From: a bacterium
Lineage (GTDB): Bacteria; UBP14; UBA6098; B30-G16
Direction: 5' to 3'
DNA length: 10,550 nucleotides
NCBI GenBank assembly: GCA_027064665.1
Contig: JAMOPH010000260.1
Location: 1 to 10,550 of the forward strand
Below are positions 1 through 8,600 of the stretch, piece after piece; positions within the stretch are counted from its first letter, which is position 1, and the number at the start of each line of letters is the position of its first letter. Both the position numbers and the translations under genes were made by a program. The notes under the pieces were generated by a model. The model was given only the letters and a program-made list of their open reading frames with translations, searched no databases and had not been told where the DNA came from.

Positions 1-252
1 CGGGAACTTATGCGCGACCCAAAAGCCAAAAGTTCGGAGATCAAAAAAGCAGCCCAGAAGGTAGTTGACCTTGAAAGCCAGATCAAACTCAACCGGATTG
101 AGAGTGCCATAAAAATCCGCGATGTCCTCACACCGGAACAGCGCGAGAAACTGATGGAGGTCATCAAAGAACATCGTCGGGAAATGCGGGAACATCACAG
201 AGGCGAAGGTCCCGGCGAAGGTTTCGGTCCGGGAATGAGAGGAAGAAAATAA
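1..252 (+). CDS. Spy/CpxP-like periplasmic LTxxQ-motif protein, 3' part
   Basis: This is the C-terminal 83 residues of a small helical protein. The reading frame is open to base 1 (codons for R-E-L precede the Met at base 10), so that Met is probably internal and the real start lies before the window. The visible part is a long charged amphipathic helix, then the hallmark LTPEQREKL at bases 127-153, then a helix rich in E/R/H and a Gly/Arg-rich tail (GEGPGEGFGPG). The LTxxQ motif before a closing helix is typical of the Spy/CpxP family and related metal-resistance proteins, which are periplasmic chaperones or envelope-stress sensors. The preceding E-L-M-x-D-P-K stretch also fits the family. 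Function here (chaperone, metal sensing) cannot be told from the fragment. It is convergent with the minus-strand operon, so it is probably functionally unrelated to it. The signal peptide and promoter are outside the window. Confidence 0.8.
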   Translation, partial: RELMRDPKAKSSEIKKAAQKVVDLESQIKLNRIESAIKIRDVLTPEQREKLMEVIKEHRREMREHHRGEGPGEGFGPGMRGRK

Positions 253-287
253 CCCCCTGCGCGTTCGCATAACAGAGACACCCGCGC

Positions 288-319
288 AAAAGTCCTCGCC
301 GCCCGGCGGGGACTTTTTT
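288..319. terminator. Shared intrinsic terminator between convergent genes
   Basis: The 5' arm AAAAGTCCTCGCC (288-300), loop GCCC (301-304) and 3' arm GGCGGGGACTTTT (305-317) form a 13-bp stem with a single T-G wobble. On the plus strand it runs into six T's (314-319), a textbook rho-independent terminator 36 bases after the plus-strand stop codon. Read on the minus strand the hairpin is followed by TTTT, so it can also end the minus-strand operon. The minus-strand stop codon (318-320) lies inside the plus-strand T-tract. Bases 253-317 hold no other feature I can support. Confidence 0.85.
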
Positions 320-2675
320 ATGGGAATGTGACAAATCCTTTCAACTGGACTATTATCTCGTGGGGAGCACCGGCGCTGGTCCCGTAGCAGTATCTGGGGA
401 GGTCAACCATAAACCACAGAACCACGCCCTCGCCCGGCTGAACTCCGTTGGCGGGGCAGGTTCCGTCGTGCCCGAAGGTGTCTTTGCGGGCGTATTTGAA
501 CTCCGGCATAACGGGAACGCAGTCCTCCGCGCCAAACTGGTTGAACCACGACGAATCGGGAATCTCCCCCGCGGAAAGGAATATCGCCGAGAGTCTGTAT
601 TTGTTGCAGATGAGTTCGGACTCATCGCAGGTGGCAAGCCATCCCCCCGACGACCAGGGAAAACACCCATCATAGGCGACCGAGTCCTGCTGAATAATGC
701 TCATCCTGAAAAACATTGGGGCGTCGCCGGTGTTGTGTATCTCAAACGGCGGGCTTATGGTGTGCCTGTCGTAAATCCAGTGGAGCGTGTCCGTGCGCCA
801 GACCGTGTCCGAAATCTCAAATGCCGCCGTGGGATACACCACAGGTCCGGTGTCCGCCGGCACAGGGAACGCCGCGACAACCAGACTGTCGGATATTCTG
901 AATGTGAATAGGTTCCCCGTTGTCGGCGCCGCACCCGCAATTTCCGCCTGAAGAACCAGACCGCTTTCCGGGTCAGTGCCGGAAATTGTTGCCATCGGGA
1001 AAATCTCGTCGGGTTCCCAGTTGCCGTCGCCGTCAATGTCGTAGAGGCAGTGGGCGAAATACGGCTCATCGCCGTCGGCATCCCTGTAGAGGATTGTGAA
1101 TTTGAATGTGGTGTCCCGCGTGCCGGTGTCCGGCGCAAACAGCGGAATTGTGTCCACCGGCGAGATTTCCGGCGCAGTGTTCTGCACCGAGGGCGCTTTC
1201 GGCGTGCCCCTGTCCAGCAGTCCGGGAAGAAAATTTATGCTCACCTGCGATTCCGCCCAGTTGTCCGGGATTGTGCCGTCGCCGTTGGGGTCCGTGCGGA
1301 ACATAGTTGCCCAGAGGCTGTCGCAGGTGATGTGCGCCCCCGCAAACGGCGCGGAACCATCGCCAGCGGCGTCAATTAAAAAATTTGTGTCCGCCCGGTC
1401 GGTTATCGCGATTTTTAGCGCGCCGTCATACAATCTCAGTGACGACAACACCATATCCGGACTGACCGCCAGCGCGGTTCGGCTGTCTCCGGCGGGAAGG
1501 CGAGTTATAAGAAACCGTCCGTCGGGCGCCACAAAGCCGGAATCTATCCGCGCCAGAAGGCGATATCGCCCTGTAAGGTCGTTCGTCCACAGAAAAATCG
1601 GAGTTTGTGCGAAAAAGACCGTGTCGCCCCGAAGATTTGCCAGTTCTATCCATTCATCGTCGGGGCTTTGAGACGAACCGCCCCAGCAGACCTCATCAAT
1701 CACGATGTCGTGCCGGTTGAAGTGGACGAAAAATTCCCCCTCGGCATATACCGTGTCCTGCCCGTCGTTGAGGGACACCTGCCAGCGGTAGGTTTTCTCC
1801 GGCTGGGTGAACGAAGCAGGCAAAACTAAGTCTGCATCTCCGCCGGCGGGAATGGGATACCGCCGCGCCGTGTATATCGGTGTCCCCGAGCCGCTCTCAT
1901 ACCACACCGCAATCACCTCAAGCGAATCCGGAATCCCATCGGAATCCTCGCAGGCGACCGCCGTGAGAGTCACATCGTCGCCGTCCTGCACCAGCGCCGG
2001 CGGAATCACTCCGCCCCAGTTCGGCGGCGTATTTTCGCGGTTTGCGGATTTCGGCGTCCCGTGCTCAACCGCACCGGAATCAAAGTTGATGGTCAGGCAG
2101 GCATCGTGCCAGTTTTCGGCGAGGGTCCCGTCGCCGGGCGGGTCGTTCCGCTCCATTGACCAGTAAACTCCACCGCCTATGCCGCTGTATCTGCCGGCGA
2201 GGGGCGCACCAACACCGTCATCGGCGACATCTATCAGCGGATATGTGCTGTCCGGTCCGGCGAACAGGCGGTATTGCACATCGGAGTTGTTCAGCACCAG
2301 CGACGGCGCAACGATATCCGGCGCCACCGCCAGCGCGGATTCGTTAGTGTCAAGTCTGGAAATTAGAAAATACCCATAGGCTGGCAAAATTCCCCTGTTT
2401 ATAAGCACCACCAACTCGTCATTTCTATATAAACTCCACGGCTCTGCGGCGAAATTTATAGTGTGTCCGGTCATATTGCGCAGTTCAACATATTCGTCGT
2501 AGGGGCTGCGGGAGGTCCCCATCCACATCAGTTCGTTTATAACCACATCACCGAAGGACCATCCATATACATAGGAACTCAAGAGTATAGTTATAACAGT
2601 AGAAAGTCGCCGCATTCTGCGAAATAATGCCGCTTTTCGGCAGATAATCACGGCTTTTTCTAAAAAATTTCTCAT
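318..2675 (-). CDS. Exported protein with two lamin-tail domains and Ig-like segments
   Basis: This 785-residue protein has two lamin-tail domain (LTD) copies. Copy 1 (about residues 43-210) starts VVINELMW and has SPYDEYVEL. Copy 2 (about 323-495) starts IVIDEVCW and has SPDDEWIEL. Both contain a D-P-x-G-D-G-T loop, an x-E/D-N-W and close with G-T-P-K. Each is followed by an Ig-like segment (about 215-320 and 498-610). The second segment holds an EF-hand-like loop, DIDGDGNWEPDE (546-557). Residues 611-785 form a beta-rich region with an F-E-I-H-N-T-G-D-A-P motif and six cysteines between 671 and 763. The start chosen is the ATG at 2675, which overlaps the upstream stop as ATGA. A second Met at residue 21 (base 2615) gives a more classical signal peptide, M-R-R-L-S-T-V-I-T-I-L-L. 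No PNGDGVND or FlgD-like tail is present, unlike the upstream gene. Bacterial LTDs are known from secreted proteins and some nucleases; no nuclease motif is seen, so the role is unknown (surface or periplasmic binding is plausible). Confidence 0.85.
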   Translation of the reverse strand: MRNFLEKAVIICRKAALFRRMRRLSTVITILLSSYVYGWSFGDVVINELMWMGTSRSPYDEYVELRNMTGHTINFAAEPWSLYRNDELVVLINRGILPAYGYFLISRLDTNESALAVAPDIVAPSLVLNNSDVQYRLFAGPDSTYPLIDVADDGVGAPLAGRYSGIGGGVYWSMERNDPPGDGTLAENWHDACLTINFDSGAVEHGTPKSANRENTPPNWGGVIPPALVQDGDDVTLTAVACEDSDGIPDSLEVIAVWYESGSGTPIYTARRYPIPAGGDADLVLPASFTQPEKTYRWQVSLNDGQDTVYAEGEFFVHFNRHDIVIDEVCWGGSSQSPDDEWIELANLRGDTVFFAQTPIFLWTNDLTGRYRLLARIDSGFVAPDGRFLITRLPAGDSRTALAVSPDMVLSSLRLYDGALKIAITDRADTNFLIDAAGDGSAPFAGAHITCDSLWATMFRTDPNGDGTIPDNWAESQVSINFLPGLLDRGTPKAPSVQNTAPEISPVDTIPLFAPDTGTRDTTFKFTILYRDADGDEPYFAHCLYDIDGDGNWEPDEIFPMATISGTDPESGLVLQAEIAGAAPTTGNLFTFRISDSLVVAAFPVPADTGPVVYPTAAFEISDTVWRTDTLHWIYDRHTISPPFEIHNTGDAPMFFRMSIIQQDSVAYDGCFPWSSGGWLATCDESELICNKYRLSAIFLSAGEIPDSSWFNQFGAEDCVPVMPEFKYARKDTFGHDGTCPANGVQPGEGVVLWFMVDLPRYCYGTSAGAPHEIIVQLKGFVTFP
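1191..2549 (-). repeat. Internal duplication: two lamin-tail domain + Ig-like units
   Basis: Within the 785-residue protein, the stretch at 2046-2549 (LTD copy 1) and the stretch at 1191-1709 (LTD copy 2) encode colinear domains. Matched landmarks, in order, are xVVIxE, S-P-x-D-E-(Y/W)-(V/I)-E-L, F-L-I-(S/T)-R-L, A-L-A-V-(A/S)-P-D, L-I-D-x-A-x-D-G, D-P-x-G-D-G-T and G-T-P-K. The intervening bases 1716-2033 encode an Ig-like segment. The copies are well diverged, so this is an old duplication kept by selection and not a recent repeat. Confidence 0.85.
2672..2675 (-). promoter_or_regulatory. ATGA stop/start overlap, translational coupling
   Basis: On the minus strand bases 2675-2672 read ATGA: ATG begins the lamin-tail gene and TGA ends the giant gene. 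The mRNA just upstream ends CTGGCAAG, which gives only a weak Shine-Dalgarno match, so the downstream gene probably depends on ribosomes ending the giant gene. No promoter is visible between the two genes. Confidence 0.75.
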
Positions 2676-5600
2676 CTTGCCAGTGATATTGAGCCTTTAC
2701 AGAGCGTGCTTCCGTTCCTTGTGATGAAATAGATATAGATTCCCGGCGGGACGGGGTTGCCGTCCTCGTCGGTGCCGTCCCAGAACGCCGATGTGTGCGG
2801 GAGCGCCGGCGAAAGTTCCATCCTGCGCACCAGAACGCCGTCGGCGGTCAGAATCGTCACCGTGGCGCCGTCTTTGACCATCCCCGGGAAATCAAAGTAA
2901 ATCACATCGTTGACGCCGTCGCCGTTGGGCGTGAACGGAATTGGGTAGGCGTCGCACGGGGTCTGTGGCGCCGGCAGGAACCAGAAACTTTGCGTGGCGC
3001 AGTTGTTCCCGCACCAGAGTGCGTTGTCGCAGGCGGTCGCCTCAATCCAGAGCGTTTCCCCCGGCGTGGCATAGCCACTCAAATCCACCGGGACGCTGCC
3101 CGCCAGCGCAATCGTGTCGCCGGCGACCACAAGATACGCCTCGCCAACCCCGGAAAGTCCGTCCTCAATCTCAAGTTCCACCGCCGAAAGGTCAAACACA
3201 ATCCCGGTGTCCGGCGAGGTCAGGACTATCTGCGGCGGTTGAGTGTCAACCACAAAGTTCAGCGAGACAGTGTCTCCGGGGTTGCCCAGCGCATCCTCGC
3301 AGTGGGCAAGGGAAATTACCACCTCATCGCCATTTTGCCATCTGTGATGCGGGTAGATAAATGCCGTGTCGCCACGCCATTCCACAGCAAGTGTCTCCCC
3401 GCCGGCAATAAACACTGTGTTCTCGTGGCTTATCCTGTCCGGGTCCGACAGGACCGCCACCACCGGACCGGAATCGCAAGAGGTGTATTCCCCCTCAAGT
3501 GGCTGGATGAACTCTGCAGTCGGTCCCTCGCCGTATGCCCCGACAACAAACACAGATTCCACTGCAGTTGCCCGGTCGGAGTCGTTGAGGAAATCGTGGT
3601 CGTCGTCGCACAGATGGATTTCCGCCCACAGTGTCTCGCCGGGCAGCGGCGCCGGGAGATTCTCAATCGTGACTGCGAAGGTATCCCCGGCAGTGGGGGA
3701 GACGGAGACAGAAATCGTCTCCCCGTCAATCACCGCGAAACAGCACGGTCCCAGCCCGGATGGGTCGGCGGCAGAAATTGTCAGGTTGAATTCCGTTCCG
3801 GCGGCGGCGCTTTCCGGTGTCCATCCCGCAATCTCCGGCGGGACAGTGTCGTCGTCGCCGGTGTAGAACCACAGCGTCTCGGCAGAGCAGTTCGCCCCGC
3901 ACAACTGCGCCTGGTCGCACGCGTGAACCACCACATAGGTCGTCTCGTCCTCGTGGAAATACAGCAGGGCGGAATCCTGCTCCGGTGTCCACTCCTGATG
4001 CCCGTTGACCTCGTCGGGGTCTATCCTCACCGTATCGCCGACAATAGTCATCCCGGCAGAATCCGCCTCAAGATGCCAGGTCCCCCTCGGCGTTATTATT
4101 TCAACCGCCGCAGTATCCCAATTCACGCCGGCTAACTGGTCCTCAACGAGGATGCCAATTTCCGCCAACCAGTCGTAGTTCGGCGAGGCGGGAGATAGCA
4201 GTTCCACCGTTGGCGGGTCGGTGTCAACAACAAAGAACCACCTTGCCGACGCCGCCGGGTTGAGGTAGATATCCCGTCCGATGGGCTCAAACCAAACGGT
4301 GTCACCGCTGGCAAAGGTCCCCGGCAGGTTGAATTCCACCGTGTCCCCGTGGACGGTCAGCCCCGGCGGGGAAAAAGCGCTCACAAGGCGCAGTGTGTCG
4401 CCTATCACAAGCCCGAGGGAATCGGTCAGAAGGTCGTATTCGCTGACAAAGTAAAAGGCGATATTTCCGCCGTCGCAGGAGATGACCGCTCCGCTGTCGG
4501 GCTGAATCAACACGGGCACAGGTCCCTCGCCCAAGGGCAGAATTGTCAGCGTCAGGGCGGCGTCCAATATGTTCGGTGGGCAGAAGTCAGGCGAATCGCC
4601 CGCAGAAACTATAATCGTCGTGTCGCCGATTTCAAAGGTTATCCCCGCGGCGGCGCAGTCAAGATAGACCGTGTCTCCGGAAATGCTCACCGCCGGCGAT
4701 GTGGTGTCCAGCGCCACGCCGGCAATCGTAATCGTGAGCGTGCCCCAGTCTATCCCGCTGACATCGTCCTCAAGGACGAACCACAGCGTCGGCGAGGTCT
4801 CGGTGGTGCTGGTGGGTCCCCACGCGGAGATATACGGCGGAGCGAGGTCAAACACGAAATATCCGCTCAGCGGCGTCGCCAGCGGATTCCCAAGCACATC
4901 GCTGACCGCATTAAGCGAGAACCTGACCGTGTCGCCGTCGTCGCCGGAGAGCGCAAATCTTATGGTGTCATCCGCAAAGGTGAGCGCGGCAGAATCCGCG
5001 GTGTATTCCGTCCCGTTGACTGTTAGGCGGATGCTGGCGGCATCAATTCCGTCCTCGTCGGAAAGGGCAATAACCAAAGCGGTGTCCTCACACGCCACGA
5101 CCGAGCCCACCTCGGGGAACACTAAACTTGCCACCGGTCCCTCAAAACTGACCGCAAACTCCCAGCAGAACGGGTCCATAGCGTTGGCGGGACAATACTG
5201 CGCCAAATCCTGCGCGGTTATGCAGACCTGAACTGTCTCCCCGCTGGCGAAGGTGATTCCAGCAGCGGCACAGTCTATCCGCAGGGTGTCGTCGGAGAAA
5301 CTCACGCCGGGAGATGCCACGGTGAGGGTCTCGCCGTTCACCACCGCGGCTATGCTTGAGGTGTCCACTCCGGCGATGGAATCCGCAAGATACACCGAGA
5401 TAACCGGCGAGCCGCTGGTGATGGTTGTCCCCGGCGCGGGAGTGGGCGAGTCCGCCACCGGCGGGTCAAGGTCAACCACAAAGGAAAGGGTGTCGCCCCG
5501 CCCGAGGATTTGAACTCCGGTGGTGTCGCCCGCCCACAGCGGGAACACTCTCACCGTGTCTCCGCTCCCAAACGGCGTCGGGGTGAAATACACCACGGTG

Positions 5601-8600
5601 TCGCCCAGAATCTCGCAGTCCATCTCGGTGATTGTGTCGCCGTTCAGCCAAAGCGCCGCGGTCATCGGACCCCCCGGATGGGGCAGGAGCAATCTTATTT
5701 CCTGGTCGGCGCAGGCGGTTATCGCGCCGTCCTCCGGAATCAGGTATTGATAATCCGGGATTTTTTCGCCGATGCAGGTGTCCGCAGTGTTCGCCCCGCA
5801 CAGTTGGGCGAGGTCGGCGATGTGCGCGCACAGCGCCAGACTGTCGCCGAAGTGAATCTCAAACCCGCCGGGGAAGGCGAAATTGAATGTGTCGCCCGCG
5901 GTGGTCGCCGACGAAATTGGCAGATCGGCAGATTCGCCGGTGGTGAGATTTGTCAGCGTTATTGTGCCTGCCGAGGTGTCCACGCCCGCCGGGAAGTCCG
6001 AAATCACAACCGACAAAGTAGCCGAGGCGAGAGTCCGTATCGCCGAAAAGTCCACAACTGGCGCCGCGGTGTCAATCACGAACCAATAATCCAGCGGGGA
6101 TGACAGCGCCTCGCCGTAGATGTCAGCGGCGTTCAGATACACGAACACGGTCTCGCCGTGCGCCCACGGTGTCGGCGGGGTATAGGTCAGCGTGTCCGCT
6201 GAGTATGTCCCGCTGACCGGCGAGGAATTTATCCGCAGGTCAATGCTTCCCTCGTCAATCCCATCCTCGGCGTGCAGATAGATTTTGATGATTTGGTCAT
6301 CGCCGCGGCAGGAGATTATCTGCCCGGGAAGTGGAGTTATCGCCTGTGCTACAGGTCCCGCGCCGGCGATAATGAAATACCAGCAGAAACTGTCCGCGTT
6401 GGGGGAGCAGTAGTCCGGCGAGTCCCCGGCGACCGCACAGACCCGAACAGTGTCCGTCAGCGGCGGCAAAAGACTCTCCGGCACGGTCGCGCGGGTGCCG
6501 TCCCACACCAGCCCGGACGCAAGGGTGAAGGTATCCCCGGTTGAGGGCAGAATTATCGCGATTGAGGACGGGTCAACTCCGCTGAGGCGGTCGGTTATCT
6601 CCACCGAGATTCCGCCAGCAAGGTCGGTTATAACTGCGCCCTCCGCCGGGATGGGCGAACCAAACTCCGGCGGCGAAAGGTCAACCACAAAATACCATTC
6701 CACCGGGCTGGCGAGGGCGTTGCCCAGCAAATCCGCCGCGGACACCAGCGCGCACCGGACTGTGTCCCCATCGCCCCACGGCGTTGACGGGGTGAAGATG
6801 AGTGTGTCGCCCGAATAATCCAGTTCCGGCGACGCAGTGGTGAATGTGTCCCCGTTCACCGCGAACCTTATGGTGCTTTCGTCCACGCCATCGGGGTCGG
6901 AGATTTCCAGGAGAATCCTCTGTTCGGCGCCGACGCACGCGACAAAGGTGTTGTTCTGCGGGCTGATTATGTGCGTCGCCGGTCCCGAGAGGTTGACCAC
7001 CACTGCGATGCAGGTTTCGGGCATCGTGTTCGCCGGGCACAGGTCGGGGTTGTCCGCCACGGAGACGCACACCCGCACCGTGTCGCCGTCGGAGAACTCA
7101 AAGCCCAGAAATTCGCAGTCCACGATGAAGGCGCTGCCGTCCCAGGTCGGGATTATGACCGAATCGTTCACCGTGATGTGCGCCGACGACGGGTCCACGC
7201 CGGCGATGGAGTCGGCGATGTAGAGGTAAATTGTCGGCGCAGGATCTGAAATTTCGGCGCCGTCGGGCGGAAGCGAACCCACAAACACCGGCGGCGAAAG
7301 GTCTATTACATACCGCACACCGGCATCCGGCGTTGATGCGTTGCCTGCAAGGTCGGTCAGATAGTGCAGAGTTGCGGTGATGGTGTCCCCGTCGTGAAGC
7401 CCCGTCGGTGTGTAGAATACTGTATCTCCCCGGACCGAGATTTCGGGCGAATCCACGCCCAGTGTCTCTCCGTTGACAATTATCACGATTGAGGCGATGT
7501 CCGCGCCGAAGTAGTCGGCGACGAGCCACTGCGCGCCCTGGTCGTCGCAGGCGGAGATGACACCGTCCTCGGGCGCCAGCACCTCTGCGGTCGGCGGTGT
7601 GCGGTCTATGTAGTAGTTGAAACAGCGGGAGACTTCGTTGGGCTCGCACCAGTTGACGCGGTCGCGAGCGGTAAGGCATATCTGCACGCTGTCGGTGTCG
7701 GAGAAGGCGAATTCCGACAGGTCAAGCAGGATGCCCTCGCCGGAGATTTCCGCGGTTGCATCGGTGCCATTGACGGTTATCGCGATACTTTCGGTGTCCA
7801 CGCCGGAGACCGAGTCCGTCAGCACGCACGCCCAACTGTCGCCGATGAAACCGCCGTCAGCAGGGGAGACCCCCACAATCACTGGCGGCGTGATGTCAAC
7901 TATTATGTGCCACCGCGGGAATGACGACGAAGTGTGCCCCAGCGTGTCGGAGGACTGGACCACATAGAATTCCACCGTGTCGCCGTCGTCAAAAGGCGCC
8001 GACGGGATGAACGCAATCGTTGAGTCATCCCAGATGAACACCTCTGCCGATGGCACAGGGTATGTTATCCCGTTCACCGAGAGGATGGTGGAGTCCCATT
8101 CAATTCCGTTGTTGTCGCGCAGGCGGATGACCAGCGTTTCCGGGTTGCAGGAGGTTATTGCGCCGTCGGGCGGGGAAATCAGTTCTGCCACCGGTCCGCC
8201 CTCATCAACGCGGAAACTCCAGCAGAACCGTGGCGCCTCGTTTCTCCCGCAGCCGTAGGCTCTGTCAAACACGCTGTCTATACAGACCGTGGTGGTCTCT
8301 CCGCCGGGAAGGTATATCCCCGCAGAGGCGAGGTCCACCGACAGGCGGGAGGTGGTGCTGTCCCAGTCAAGTTCCCCTAAAACCGCGTGCAGGGTGTCGG
8401 TGTCGTTGATTATCATCCGCGCCCAGTATGGATACACGCCGGCGGCATTGTCGGTGATGTGAACCGAAAGCACAGGCGTTGAGGTCGGGCAAACTCCGCC
8501 GTCCGGCGGGTCAGGATTGTCTATCACCGGCGCGGTGGTGTCAAATCCAACCCACCATTCCAGCGGTCCCTCGGCATTGCCAATTCCGTCCTCAATGTGC

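Noticed and set aside
258..288. Inverted repeat TGCGCG / CGCGCA with a 19-base loop between the convergent genes
   Set aside because: Six base pairs across a long loop in GC-rich DNA is expected by chance, and the adjacent 13-bp hairpin is a far better terminator.
318..2675. Lamin-tail protein considered as a secreted nuclease
   Set aside because: Some bacterial lamin-tail proteins carry nuclease domains, but no catalytic signature is visible in this one; the remaining segments look Ig-like or beta-rich.
2795..4135. Plus-strand open frame of 446 codons
   Set aside because: It lies wholly antisense to the clear Ig-module and C-terminal coding sequence, has an Arg/Gly/His-rich composition with no recognisable motif, and no ribosome binding site stands out. 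It is a shadow of biased codon use on the minus strand.
4349..5026. Plus-strand open frame of 225 codons (and similar ones at 360-911, 1096-1671 and 5510-6103)
   Set aside because: All are antisense to well-supported repeats or lamin-tail domains, and their translations show no family signature. The minus-strand reading explains the sequence fully.
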